Positions 21,989-30,609 are shown, numbered from the stretch's first letter. The stretch: DNA of 50,359 bases from Anaerofilum sp. An201 (GCF_002160015.1 NZ_NFJT01000022.1:1-50359), one strand, 5' to 3'. Made by a program: numbers and translations. The notes: generated by a model from the sequence alone, not told the origin.

Positions 21989-22798
21989 ATGGATGCTGTG
22001 GTATGCCGCGCAATCGCGCCGCTGTACGCATCCCCGGAGATCGGCGAGCTGGCCGACGAGGTGCTGTTCGGCATGACGGTCCGCATCAGCGGACGGCAGA
22101 ATGGATTCTGCCGGGTGGAGACCGGTTACCGCTATGCCGGCTGGGTGCCGGAGGAGTGCCTGCTGGAATGCGATGCGGACAGATGGGAGACCGCGGCCCG
22201 GTTTCAGGTGAGCTGCGGCTGGGCGGATGTGCTGGATGCACCGCGGGTGCAGGGCAGACGCCTGGCCGATCTCCCCCGCGGCGGACGGCTCTGTCCCGAC
22301 CCCGCACGCAAGGAGGAAAACGCCTGGACGCCTGTGCTGCTGCCGGACGGTGCTGCCGGATGGGTCCCCGCACGCTGCCTGGAACGGCGGCCCGGCGACT
22401 GGCATGCACAGGACCCAGCCGCCCTGCGCCGCGCACTGTGCGATGCCGCTCGCTCCTATCTGGGCGCGCAATATCGCTGGGGCGGCAAGACGGTGCAGGG
22501 GGTCGACTGTTCCGGCCTTGTGTCGATGGCCTATCTGCTCAACGGCATCACCATCTACCGCGACGCCAAGCTGAAGGAGGGCTTCGCGCTGCATCCCATC
22601 CCGCTGGAGGAGATCCGCCCGGCCGATCTGCTGTTTTTCCCCGGCCATGTGGCGATGTACCTGGGAAAAGGGCTGTTCATCCACTCCACAGCGCACAACG
22701 GAAGCCAGGGCTGCTGCATCGCCAGCCTTTCGCCAAGCGATGCCCGTTTTCGTGCCGATCTGCGGGATTCCATCACGGCAGCGGCCAGCATTTTCTGA
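21989..22798 (+). CDS. NlpC/P60 endopeptidase with SH3-like domains (YkfC-like)
   Basis: A 269-residue cysteine peptidase. Residues 1-135 hold two SH3b-like domains (WVPEECL and WVPARCL closings). Residues 145-269 are NlpC/P60: Cys174 in GVDCSGLVSM, His220 in FPGHVAMYLG and His232 or His236 in FIHSTAHN complete the triad. There is no signal peptide, so it likely works in the cytoplasm like Bacillus YkfC, which cuts the gamma-D-Glu to diamino acid bond of free murein peptides. GGGAGGGGAACGAG precedes ATG 21989, 15 bases after the LD-carboxypeptidase. Last gene of the opp operon. Confidence 0.88.
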   Translation: MDAVVCRAIAPLYASPEIGELADEVLFGMTVRISGRQNGFCRVETGYRYAGWVPEECLLECDADRWETAARFQVSCGWADVLDAPRVQGRRLADLPRGGRLCPDPARKEENAWTPVLLPDGAAGWVPARCLERRPGDWHAQDPAALRRALCDAARSYLGAQYRWGGKTVQGVDCSGLVSMAYLLNGITIYRDAKLKEGFALHPIPLEEIRPADLLFFPGHVAMYLGKGLFIHSTAHNGSQGCCIASLSPSDARFRADLRDSITAAASIF

Positions 22799-22806
22799 GT
22801 GAATCC

Positions 22807-22838
22807 AGCCCTGTGCCGGCCGGCACAGGGCTTTTTTG
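22807..22838 (+). terminator. terminator of the opp-peptidase operon
   Basis: A perfect 26-base palindrome, AGCCCTGTGCCGG with CCGGCACAGGGCT, then T6. It lies 8 bases after the NlpC/P60 stop. Confidence 0.9.
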
Positions 22839-22850
22839 AAGGGGATTTTT

Positions 22851-24464
22851 ATGAAACGTCTGTTCTGCAACGCACACATTTATACAATGGATCCGCGTCT
22901 TCCGCAGGCGGCCGCCATGCTGGTCGAGGACGGGCGGGTCCTGTGGACGGGAGAAGCCGCCGGGGAGATCGCCGCCGACGAATCCGTCGATCTGGAGGGC
23001 GCGGTGGTCATGCCGGGGATGGGCGACAGCCATATGCATCTGATGAGCCTGGGCCGCAGGCTGTGCAGCCTGGACGTCAGCCGGGCGTCCGACTGGGCAC
23101 AGATGCAGCGGATGGTGGCGCGCTATCTGCGGGAAAACCAGCTGGCGCCGGGGGAGTGGATCGACGCCGCCGGCTTCAACGAAGACCGGTTTTCGCCGGC
23201 GCTCCTTCCCACCCGGCGGGAGCTCGACCGTGTCGCGCCCGATCATCCGATGATCCTGCGCCGTGTCTGCGGCCATATGGCGATCTGCAACACGGCCGCC
23301 CTGCGGGCAGTGGGGATCACAGCCGATACGCCGCAGCCTCCGCAGGAGGAATTTGAAATCGAGGATGGATTCCCCAACGGCCGCTTCAAGGAATACGGCA
23401 TCACCTTCCTGGACGGTTTGCGCCCTGCGCCGGACATTGCCTGCCTGAAACGCTGGCTGCGCGCCGGGATGCAGCACGCGGCGGCGTCCGGCCTCACCTT
23501 CGTGGCCAGCGAGGATCTGGAAACAGCGCCGGGATGCAGCTGGAAGATGGTCTTGCAGGCCTACGACGAGCTGCGCGCGGAGGGAATGCCGCTGCGGGTG
23601 AACCAGCAGTGCCTGCTCTCCACCCCGCAGCAGCTGCAGCGCTTTCTGGACGCCGGGTATCGGGCCGGACAGGGAGACGACTGGTTCACCATCGGGCCGC
23701 TCAAGCTGCTGGCGGACGGTTCGCTGGGAGCGCGCACCGCGCTGCTGGAGCAGGACTATGCCGACGCGCCGGGAGAGCAGGGGATGGGCCTGTATACCAC
23801 CGAACAGATGTCCGAGCTGATCGGCATGGCGCACCGGCACGGGATGCACGCGGCGGTACACGCCATCGGAAACAGAGCCATCCGCCGGGTGTTGGACGCC
23901 ATCGAACAGGCGATGCAGCAGCCGGGGCCAGCTCCCTCCCTGCCGCACGGGATCGTTCACTGCCAGATCACCGACGCCGCGCTTCTGGAGCGGATCCGGC
24001 GGATGGGCGTGCAGGTGTATGCACAGCCCGTCTTTCTGGAATACGATCTGCATATGGCCGACCAGCGGGTGGGCCGCCGGCTTGCCTCCACCAGCTATGC
24101 CTGGCGCACGCTGTGTGAGCAGGGAACACTGGTGTCGGGCGGCAGCGACTGCCCGGTGGAACCCTGCAGCCCCTTCAAGGGCATCTACTGCGCCGTCTCC
24201 CGCCGGGACTTCAGCGGACAGCCGCAAAACGGATGGAACCCGCAGCAGGCGCTTTCCCGCACGCAGGCGGCGGCCCTGTTCACCACCTCGGCGGCCGCCG
24301 CGATGGGGCTCGAACATTGCGGGCAGCTGCGTCCCGGCAGCTATGCAGACTTCCTCGTGCTCCGGCAGGACCCCTTCACCGCGGCCTGTGAAGAGCTTGT
24401 GGATCTGCGCCCCGCACAGGTCTGGGTGGGCGGGGAATGCCGTATAGAAACACAAAAAAACTGA
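22851..24464 (+). CDS. amidohydrolase, YtcJ-like (Amidohydro_3)
   Basis: A 537-residue zinc-type hydrolase. Metal-binding HxH is His61-Met-His63 in MGDSHMHLMSLG. Further ligands fit in 'HAAVHAIGNRAI', 'HGIVHCQITD' and the Asp of 'SGGSDCPVEPCSP'. Start and end (RLFCNAHIYTMDP, and LRPGSYADFLVLRQDPF) are typical of the YtcJ branch. Substrates of this family are mostly unknown amides or cyclic ureas; none can be named here. ATG 22851 is chosen because GAAGGGG lies 8 bases upstream. It starts just behind the opp operon terminator and may rely on read-through or an unseen promoter. Confidence 0.85.
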   Translation: MKRLFCNAHIYTMDPRLPQAAAMLVEDGRVLWTGEAAGEIAADESVDLEGAVVMPGMGDSHMHLMSLGRRLCSLDVSRASDWAQMQRMVARYLRENQLAPGEWIDAAGFNEDRFSPALLPTRRELDRVAPDHPMILRRVCGHMAICNTAALRAVGITADTPQPPQEEFEIEDGFPNGRFKEYGITFLDGLRPAPDIACLKRWLRAGMQHAAASGLTFVASEDLETAPGCSWKMVLQAYDELRAEGMPLRVNQQCLLSTPQQLQRFLDAGYRAGQGDDWFTIGPLKLLADGSLGARTALLEQDYADAPGEQGMGLYTTEQMSELIGMAHRHGMHAAVHAIGNRAIRRVLDAIEQAMQQPGPAPSLPHGIVHCQITDAALLERIRRMGVQVYAQPVFLEYDLHMADQRVGRRLASTSYAWRTLCEQGTLVSGGSDCPVEPCSPFKGIYCAVSRRDFSGQPQNGWNPQQALSRTQAAALFTTSAAAAMGLEHCGQLRPGSYADFLVLRQDPFTAACEELVDLRPAQVWVGGECRIETQKN

Positions 24465-24525
24465 ATATTGTGCAAACGGTAAAAATGTTTTTCATAATTT
24501 ATTCACTTTTTGTCTATATAGCTCC

Positions 24526-24555
24526 TTGAGAATCCCGCCCCACCTGTGCTATACT
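24526..24555 (+). promoter_or_regulatory. promoter of the TrpXYZ-like transporter operon
   Basis: TTGAGA (24526-24531), 18 bases, TATACT (24550-24555). The leader to ATG 24639 is about 78 bases and no T-box, riboswitch or terminator could be recognised in it. Confidence 0.7.
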
Positions 24556-24638
24556 TTAGTCCAATAAAGTTGCGTCTCACGCTTCCGGCCAACGGGAGGG
24601 GCCGCGGCATGGCGCACAGGACAATGGAGGGATTGTAT

Positions 24639-25604
24639 ATGAAAAAGTGGATTGCATCGGCTGCCGCCGTGTGCCTGGCCGCCGGTGTGCTGGCGGGCTG
24701 CGGTAGCGCTTCCTCGCAGCAGGGGTCCGCAGGACAGCCGAGCGGAGGGGAAGGGGACAGCCTCAAGATCGGCATTGTACAGCTGGTGCAGCACAATGCG
24801 CTGGACGCCGCCTGTCAGGGCTTCCAGGATAAAATGAACGAGTCCGGCCTGAACATCGAGATCGAAGTGCAGAACGGTTCCGGCGACCAGGCGGCCTGCT
24901 CCACCATCGCGTCGAAGTTCGTCAGCGATAAAAAGGATCTGATCCTCGCCATCGCCACTCCGGCCGCGCAGGCGGTGGCACAGGCCACCCAGGATATCCC
25001 CATTCTGGTCACCGCTGTGACCGACCCCGCCAGCGACGTTCCCGGCGAGAACGTCACCGGCACCTCGGATATGAACCAGTACCTGTCCAAGCAGATCGAG
25101 CTGGTGGCCGATTTTGCGCCCGACGCCGAGACCGTGGGCATCCTCTACTGCTCGGCCGAGAGCAACTCGGTGCTGCAGGCGGAGCAGGCCCAGGCAGAGC
25201 TGGAAAAGCAGGGGTATGAGGTCAAGATCTACACCGCCGCCGATTCCAACGAGATCCAGGCCGTCACCCAGAAGGCGTGCAGCGAGGTGGATGCCATCTA
25301 TATTCCCACCGACAACACCTTTGCTTCGTCGATGCCCACGGTGGCCCAGATCACCGGCCCGGCCAAGATCCCCGTCATCTGCGGCGAGGAGAACATGACC
25401 CTGTCCGGCGGCCTGGCCACCTACAGCGTGGACTACTACCGTCTGGGCGAGATGACTGCCGAGCAGGCCATCCAGATCCTGAAGGACGGCAAATCGCCGG
25501 CTGATATCCCGGTTGGCTTTGCGGCCGAGGATGATATGAAGTATGTTGTCAACGAGGACATGGCCGCCACGCTGGGCGTCACCATCCCCGACAAACTGAA
25601 ATAA
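24639..25604 (+). CDS. ABC transporter substrate-binding lipoprotein (TrpX-like, PF04392)
   Basis: A 321-residue lipoprotein. The signal peptide MKKWIASAAAVCLAAGVLAG ends in a lipobox LAGC (Cys21). After a Ser-Gly-Gln linker, the body has the two-lobe layout of the ABC_sub_bind family: LKIGIVQLVQHNALD, then ILVTAVTDPASDVPG, then VGILYCSAESNS, then AIYIPTDNTFAS. In Streptococci related proteins (TrpX) take up tryptophan or tyrosine; the substrate here is unproven. ATG 24639 has ATGGAGGG upstream; longer frames lack a signal peptide. Permease and ATPase follow at 38 and 3 bases, so it heads a complete importer. Confidence 0.85.
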   Translation: MKKWIASAAAVCLAAGVLAGCGSASSQQGSAGQPSGGEGDSLKIGIVQLVQHNALDAACQGFQDKMNESGLNIEIEVQNGSGDQAACSTIASKFVSDKKDLILAIATPAAQAVAQATQDIPILVTAVTDPASDVPGENVTGTSDMNQYLSKQIELVADFAPDAETVGILYCSAESNSVLQAEQAQAELEKQGYEVKIYTAADSNEIQAVTQKACSEVDAIYIPTDNTFASSMPTVAQITGPAKIPVICGEENMTLSGGLATYSVDYYRLGEMTAEQAIQILKDGKSPADIPVGFAAEDDMKYVVNEDMAATLGVTIPDKLK

Positions 25605-25642
25605 GCGGGCCGCAGTGGTCCACAGCGTGAGGAGTTGCTTTC

Positions 25643-26545
25643 ATGGGCATTATAACCGGAGTTCTCAGCGCAATGCCGGCAGCCATCAGCCAGGGGCTGG
25701 TGTGGGGCATTATGGCGCTGGGCGTGTACATCACCTACCGTCTGCTTGATTTCGCCGATCTTACGGTGGATTCCAGCATCTGCACCGGCGGCGCCGTTTC
25801 GGCCGTGCTGATCATTGCCGGCGTGCATCCGCTCGTCAGCCTCGTGTTCAGCATCCTGGCGGGCATGCTGTGCGGCCTGGCCACCGGCCTGCTGCACACC
25901 AAGCTGGGCATACCGCCCATCCTGGCCGGTATTCTCACCCAGCTTGGCCTGTATTCGGTGAACATGCGCATCCTCGGCCGTGCCAACGTGGCGCTGCTGG
26001 GCAAGGAGACCATCATCTCGCTGGGCAATATCCCGATGGCCATTCTCGTGGGCGCGGTGTTCTCGGTGCTGGTGATCGGGGCGATGTACTGGTTCTTCGG
26101 CACCGAGCTTGGCTGTGCCATCCGCGCCACCGGCAACAACCAGAACATGGTGCGCGCGCAGGGCGTCAACACCAACACCACCAAACTGGTGGCCCTGATG
26201 ATCTCCAACGGTCTGGTGGGCCTGTCCGGCGGCCTGCTGGCCCAGTATAACGGATATGCCGATGTCAGCATGGGCCGCGGCGCCATCGTGGTTGGCCTGG
26301 CCAGCGTCATCATCGGGCAGGTCGTGTTTGCACAGAAGGGCAATTTTGCCTGTCTGCTGGCCGCTGTGGTGGCCGGTGCCGTGATCTACTACGCGGTGAT
26401 CGCACTGGTGATGCAGCTGGGACTGAACACCAACGATATGAAGCTGTTCAGCGCGGCGGTGGTGGCGGTCGCTCTGGCTGTGCCCAACCTCAAAAAGAAA
26501 AAATCCACCCGCAAAAAGACGGCCGCGGCCGCAAAGGAGGGCTGA
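25643..26545 (+). CDS. ABC transporter permease (TrpY-like, BPD_transp_2)
   Basis: A 300-residue membrane protein with about eight or nine hydrophobic segments (first at 15-33, 50-90, 95-115, 130-155, 185-205, 215-235, 240-265, 275-290) and the conserved opening 'GLVWGIMALGVYITYRLLDFADLTVDSS', given here in two parts GLVWGIMALGVYITYR and LLDFADLTVDSS. The 'GTELGCAIRATGNNQNMVRAQG' loop faces the ATPase. It ends in a Lys-rich cytoplasmic tail. It forms the channel for the TrpX-like binding protein. Confidence 0.85.
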   Translation: MGIITGVLSAMPAAISQGLVWGIMALGVYITYRLLDFADLTVDSSICTGGAVSAVLIIAGVHPLVSLVFSILAGMLCGLATGLLHTKLGIPPILAGILTQLGLYSVNMRILGRANVALLGKETIISLGNIPMAILVGAVFSVLVIGAMYWFFGTELGCAIRATGNNQNMVRAQGVNTNTTKLVALMISNGLVGLSGGLLAQYNGYADVSMGRGAIVVGLASVIIGQVVFAQKGNFACLLAAVVAGAVIYYAVIALVMQLGLNTNDMKLFSAAVVAVALAVPNLKKKKSTRKKTAAAAKEG

Positions 26546-26548
26546 CCG

Positions 26549-27343
26549 ATGCTGAAAATCGAACAGGTCGGCAAGACCTTCAACGCCGGCACCATCAACG
26601 AAAAGGTGGCTGTCAAGGGGCTTGACCTCACCATCAACGACGGCGATTTCATCACCGTGATCGGCGGCAACGGCGCCGGCAAGTCCACGATGCTCAACCT
26701 CATCGCGGGCGTGTATATCCCCGACGAGGGCAGCATCCGCCTGGACGACACCGACATCACCCGGATGCCGGAATACCGCCGCGCCGCCCTGCTGGGGCGT
26801 GTGTTCCAGGACCCGATGATGGGCACGGCGGGCGATATGGGCATCGAGGAAAACCTGGCGATGGCCTATCGCCGCGGACGTCGGCGCGGGCTGGGCTGGG
26901 GCATCACCAACGCCGAGCGGGAGTTTTACCGTGAGCGTCTGAAAACATTGGACCTCGGCTTGGAGGACCGTCTCACCAGCAAGGTGCGGCTGCTGTCCGG
27001 CGGTCAGCGCCAGGCGCTGACCTTGCTGATGGCCACGCTGCAGAAGCCCCGCCTGCTGCTGCTGGACGAGCACACCGCCGCGCTGGACCCCAAAACGGCC
27101 CACAAGGTGCTGGGGCTCACCCAGCAGATCGTGTCGGAACACAATCTCACCACCCTCATGGTGACCCACAACATGAAGGACGCCATCCACTATGGCAACC
27201 GTCTGATCATGATGCACGAGGGGCGTGTGATCTACGACATTTCCGGCGAGGAGAAGAAAAAGCTGGATGTGCAGGACCTTCTGGAAAAATTCGAGCAGGC
27301 AAGCGGCGGCGAATTCGCCAACGACCGCATGCTGCTGGCATAA
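26549..27343 (+). CDS. ABC transporter ATPase (TrpZ-like)
   Basis: A 264-residue ATPase. Walker A GGNGAGKST at 39-47, signature LLSGGQRQALTLLMA, Walker B RLLLLDEHTAALDP, and H-loop MVTHNMKDA. The His in 'DEHTAALD' in place of the usual DEPT is characteristic of the PF04392-linked importers. It starts 3 bases after the permease and a GC-rich terminator follows. It powers the amino-acid-type importer encoded by the two upstream genes. Confidence 0.88.
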   Translation: MLKIEQVGKTFNAGTINEKVAVKGLDLTINDGDFITVIGGNGAGKSTMLNLIAGVYIPDEGSIRLDDTDITRMPEYRRAALLGRVFQDPMMGTAGDMGIEENLAMAYRRGRRRGLGWGITNAEREFYRERLKTLDLGLEDRLTSKVRLLSGGQRQALTLLMATLQKPRLLLLDEHTAALDPKTAHKVLGLTQQIVSEHNLTTLMVTHNMKDAIHYGNRLIMMHEGRVIYDISGEEKKKLDVQDLLEKFEQASGGEFANDRMLLA

Positions 27344-27352
27344 AATGTGCTG

Positions 27353-27385
27353 CGGCACGCCTTTGCAAAAGGGCGTGCCGTTTTT
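27353..27385 (+). terminator. terminator of the TrpXYZ-like operon
   Basis: Stem CGGCACGCC (27353-27361) with GGCGTGCCG (27372-27380), extended by TTT/AAA, then T5. It lies 9 bases after the stop. Confidence 0.85.
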
Positions 27386-27478
27386 CCGCTTGCCGTGCAG
27401 ATCGTTCGCCACATGGCTCTCGTTTGCCCGAAACACAGTCGATTTTTGCCCTCGCGGTGATTTTCTTCGGCAAACCGC

Positions 27479-27507
27479 TTGTGCCAAATGAAAAAATCTG
27501 CTATGAT
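27479..27507 (+). promoter_or_regulatory. promoter of the uracil permease gene
   Basis: TTGTGC (27479-27484), 17 bases, TATGAT (27502-27507). It gives a leader of about 100 bases with two hairpins. Confidence 0.65.
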
Positions 27508-27523
27508 ATGCAGGATATGAAAC

Positions 27524-27588
27524 AAACAGCTCGAACCGGGACTGCGGCGGCCACCGGGCGGGCTGTTTATGTGTGTCCCGCGAGGGAC
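27524..27588 (+). promoter_or_regulatory. 5' leader with PyrR-binding-loop-like hairpin
   Basis: Two hairpins lie in the leader: AAACAGC (27524-27530) with GCTGTTT (27562-27568), and GTCCC-GCGA-GGGAC (27575-27588). The second contains TCCCGCGAGG, which fits the core UCCNGNGAGG of the RNA loop bound by PyrR in Gram-positive pyrimidine genes. It lies 8-13 bases before the ribosome site AAGGAGG (27596-27602), with no U-tract between, so blocking of translation by PyrR-UMP is more likely than attenuation. Confidence 0.55.
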
Positions 27589-27614
27589 GGAACGTAAGGA
27601 GGAATTGATCGATC

Positions 27615-28973
27615 ATGAGCGAACCCCAGAAGAAATCCCCGTTGCCCGCACAGCGGGAAGGTGTGTACGATGCACGCACGCTCGGCATTCCCAAGATGCT
27701 GATCCTGGGCCTGCAGCACACCTTTGCGATGTTCGGCGCCACCGTCCTGGTGCCCTTCCTCACCGGCCTCAGCGTGCCCACCACCCTGTTCTGCGCCGGC
27801 GTCGGCACCCTGCTGTTCCACCTCATCGCCAAGGGCAAGGTTCCCGCCTTCCTGGGCTCTTCCTTTGCCTTCCTGGGCGGTATCCTGATGGTGGCCCCCA
27901 AGCTGGTGGACCCCGCCACCGGTGAAGCCACCGTTGCCAATACCGAAATGCTGCCCTACGCCTGCGGCGGTATCGTGGTGGCCGGTCTGGTGTATGTGGT
28001 GATGAGCCTGCTCATCAGCGTGTTCGGCATTCAGAAGGTGATGCGCTTCTTCCCGCCGGTCGTCACCGGCCCCATCATCATCTCCATCGGCCTGATCCTG
28101 GCGCCTTCCGCCATCACCAACTGCCAGTCCAACTGGGTGCTGGCGCTGGTCGCGCTGGCCATCGTTGTGGTGTGCAACATCTGGGGCAAGGGCATGGTCA
28201 AGATCCTGCCCATCCTGCTGGGCGTCATCGGCTCCTATATCGTTGCCCTGTGCATGGGCGCTGTGGATTTCAGCGCTGTGCGTGAGGCAAAAGCCATCGC
28301 TTTCCCGGTCGTGGGCAGCCAGATGGCCAAATTCAGCCTGTCTGCCATCCTGACCATCGTTCCCATCTCGCTGGCCACCATGATGGAACACATTGGTGAT
28401 ATCGCCGCCATCAGCGCTACCACCGGCAAGAACTTCATCCGCGACCCCGGCCTCAACCGCACCCTGCTGGGCGACGGCCTGGCCACCTCGCTGGCCGGTT
28501 TCCTGGGCGGCCCCGCCAACACCACCTACGGTGAGAACACCGGCGTGCTGGCGCTGTCCCGTGTATACGATCCCAAAGTGGTGCGCATTGCCGCCGTCTT
28601 TGCCATCCTGCTCAGCTTCAGCCCCAAGTTCGGCGCCATCGTCAGCACCGTGCCGGCCGGCATCATCGGCGGTATCAGCTTCATCCTGTACGGTATGATC
28701 AGCGCCATCGGCGTGCGCAATGTTGTGGAGAACCGCGTGGACTTCACCAACAGCCGCAACCTCATCATTGCCGCTGTGATCCTGGTCAGCGCGCTGGGCT
28801 TCAACAGCATCGGCGGGCTGTCCATCGTGCTGAGCAGCGAGCTGACCATCAACCTGTCCGGCCTGGCCATCGCCGCGATCCTGGGCATCCTGCTGAACGC
28901 GATCCTGCCCGGCAACGATTACCAGTTCGACAACGTCAGCAACACTGGCGACTCGATGAACTTCGAGATCTGA
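27615..28973 (+). CDS. uracil permease, NCS2 family
   Basis: A 452-residue transporter of the nucleobase-cation symporter-2 family with about 12-14 membrane segments. The conserved opening is 'MLILGLQHTFAMFGATVLVP' followed by FLTGLSV; then GKVPAFLGSSFAFL, and the signature region 'NTTYGENTGVLALS' (QH and NTTYGEN motifs hold substrate-binding residues). It imports uracil, less likely xanthine. ATG 27615 has AAGGAGGAATTG upstream. Single-gene unit. The PyrR-like leader supports uracil as substrate because PyrR controls pyrimidine uptake; the symbol pyrP/uraA is left open. Confidence 0.85.
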   Translation: MSEPQKKSPLPAQREGVYDARTLGIPKMLILGLQHTFAMFGATVLVPFLTGLSVPTTLFCAGVGTLLFHLIAKGKVPAFLGSSFAFLGGILMVAPKLVDPATGEATVANTEMLPYACGGIVVAGLVYVVMSLLISVFGIQKVMRFFPPVVTGPIIISIGLILAPSAITNCQSNWVLALVALAIVVVCNIWGKGMVKILPILLGVIGSYIVALCMGAVDFSAVREAKAIAFPVVGSQMAKFSLSAILTIVPISLATMMEHIGDIAAISATTGKNFIRDPGLNRTLLGDGLATSLAGFLGGPANTTYGENTGVLALSRVYDPKVVRIAAVFAILLSFSPKFGAIVSTVPAGIIGGISFILYGMISAIGVRNVVENRVDFTNSRNLIIAAVILVSALGFNSIGGLSIVLSSELTINLSGLAIAAILGILLNAILPGNDYQFDNVSNTGDSMNFEI

Positions 28974-28991
28974 TTTGCGCAAAACAGATTC

Positions 28992-29028
28992 GGCGGCTCT
29001 TTTCCGCGGGGAAGGGAGCCGCCTTTCC
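28992..29028 (+). terminator. terminator of the uracil permease gene
   Basis: GGCGGCTC (28992-28999) pairs with GAGCCGCC (29016-29023) around a 16-base loop, then TTTCCTT. The T-tract is broken. Sequence from 29029 to 29135 shows nothing else. Confidence 0.65.
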
Positions 29029-29135
29029 TTGTGCGTAAAAGCACAGGCACTGCGCGCCGTCGGTTTGCATAAACGGCCCGGAAGAAAGTTTCACAAAATT
29101 GTCTGTTTTTGCAGAAAAATATGGAAATAGGGGCC

Positions 29136-29164
29136 TTGTTTCCCGGGCGCGAATATATTATAAT
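29136..29164 (+). promoter_or_regulatory. promoter of the aminotransferase gene
   Basis: TTGTTT (29136-29141), 17 bases, TATAAT (29159-29164), about 110 bases before ATG 29274. Confidence 0.8.
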
Positions 29165-29273
29165 ATACAAGTACGCCTGCGCGGCCTGCACAGTGTTTGG
29201 CAATATGGCACTTTGCAAAAAACCGCGGTGTACGGGGAAAGTATCTATATTCTAAGGAAAGAGGGGAACGCAC

Positions 29274-30545
29274 ATGGCAAATTATCTGGAAATGAGCCAT
29301 GACGAACTGCTGGCCGAACAGGCCGAACTTCACAAAATCTACGAGGAGTATCTCGCGAAAAATCTGAAGCTGGACATGTCCCGCGGCAAACCCTGCCCCG
29401 AACAGCTCGACCTTTCGATGGATATGATGAAGCTGGAGGACTACCGCGGCGAGAACGGCGCCGACAGCCGCAACTACGGCCTGCTGGAAGGCATGCCGGA
29501 AGCCCGCCGCTTCTTTGCCGACCTGATGGGGGTCAAGCCCGAGGAAGTGATCGTGGGCGGAAACTCCTCCCTCAGCCTGATGTACTATCTCATCGACCTG
29601 GGCTGCCGCCAGGGCTTTGTCGACAGCCCCAGCAGCTGGAACGGCGGCAAGCCGCACAAATTCATCTGCCCGGTCCCCGGCTACGACCGCCATTTCCGCG
29701 TGACCGAGTACTTCGGCTTTGAGCTGCTGAGCGTTCCCATGACTCCGACCGGCCCCGACATGGACCGCGTGGAGGAGCTGGTGAAGGACCCGGCCGTGAA
29801 GGGGATCTGGTGTGTGCCGGTGTATTCCAATCCGGACGGCTACACCTACAGCGACGACACCGTGCGCCGTCTGGCCCAGATGGAGACCGCCGCGCCCGAC
29901 TTCAAGATCCTGTGGGACGACGCCTACTGCGTCCATCACCTCACCGACCATCCCGAGGGCACCATCAACATCCTGGAAGAGTGCCGCCTGGCCGGGTATC
30001 CCGAGCGCCCGCTGCTGTTCTGCTCCACCAGCAAGATCACCTTCCCGGGCGCCGGCGTAGCCGCGATCGCGTGCAGCGAGCGCAACGTGGCGCACATCCT
30101 GAAGAACATGGTCCCGATGGTCATCAGCTACGACAAGATGAACCAGATGCGCCATGTGCGCTTCCTGAAAGACAAGGCCGGTGTGCTGGAACACATGAAG
30201 AAGCACCGCGCCATCCTCCAGCCTAAATTCGAGCTGGTGCAGAAGGTGTTTTCGCAGGAGGTGGAGCCGTATGGCCCCATTGCCTGGTGGACCAAGCCCA
30301 ACGGAGGATATTTCATCAGCCTGTATGTACAGCCCGGCTGCGCCAAGCGCGTGGTGGACCTGTGCAAGCAGGCGGGTGTTGTGCTGACCGGCGCGGGCGC
30401 CGCCTATCCCTGCGGCATCGACCCCGACGATCACCACATCCGCATTGCCCCCACGTTCCCCTCGCTGGAGGAACTGGAAACTGCGTCTTTATTGCTCAGC
30501 GTTTGCATCCGGCTTGCAACGGTGGAAAAGCTGCTTGCCCGCTGA
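29274..30545 (+). CDS. PLP-dependent aminotransferase (aspartate-aminotransferase-like, PF12897)
   Basis: A 423-residue pyridoxal-phosphate enzyme of the class I fold. The cofactor lysine is Lys254 in CSTSKITFPGAG; the Asp contacting the pyridine ring lies in ILWDDAYCVHHL. The start (LAKNLKLDMSRGKPCPEQL) and 'WCVPVYSNPDGYTYSDDTVRR' fit the PF12897 family, which relates to MocR-type transaminase domains. It probably moves amino groups between amino acids and 2-oxo acids; the substrate is not certain, aspartate being the family label. GAAAGAGGGG precedes the ATG. The last ten residues (TVEKLLAR) follow a long helix; the length is normal. Confidence 0.85.
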   Translation: MANYLEMSHDELLAEQAELHKIYEEYLAKNLKLDMSRGKPCPEQLDLSMDMMKLEDYRGENGADSRNYGLLEGMPEARRFFADLMGVKPEEVIVGGNSSLSLMYYLIDLGCRQGFVDSPSSWNGGKPHKFICPVPGYDRHFRVTEYFGFELLSVPMTPTGPDMDRVEELVKDPAVKGIWCVPVYSNPDGYTYSDDTVRRLAQMETAAPDFKILWDDAYCVHHLTDHPEGTINILEECRLAGYPERPLLFCSTSKITFPGAGVAAIACSERNVAHILKNMVPMVISYDKMNQMRHVRFLKDKAGVLEHMKKHRAILQPKFELVQKVFSQEVEPYGPIAWWTKPNGGYFISLYVQPGCAKRVVDLCKQAGVVLTGAGAAYPCGIDPDDHHIRIAPTFPSLEELETASLLLSVCIRLATVEKLLAR

Positions 30546-30566
30546 GTGATAATATAGTAGACCTTA

Positions 30567-30595
30567 TTTGCCCTTTTCGGGGCGAAGAGGGCAAA
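30567..30595 (+). other. hairpin between aminotransferase and secD
   Basis: TTTGCCCTTTTC pairs with GAAGAGGGCAAA (one T:G pair) around GGGGC. No T-tract follows on either strand, so I do not call it a terminator; it may shape the secD leader or stabilise the upstream mRNA. Confidence 0.5.
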
Positions 30596-30609
30596 AACAG
30601 GAGGTTCCC

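Noticed and set aside
20783-22879. Long minus-strand open frame opposite oppF and the two peptidase genes
   Set aside because: Antisense shadow of conserved genes; no ribosome site, no recognisable domain.
24556-24638. T-box or tryptophan-type attenuator before the TrpX-like gene
   Set aside because: The leader is only about 80 bases, has no T-box sequence and no terminator hairpin.
25436-27940. Long minus-strand open frame opposite the TrpXYZ-like genes
   Set aside because: Antisense shadow, spans several real genes and their terminator; composition not protein-like.
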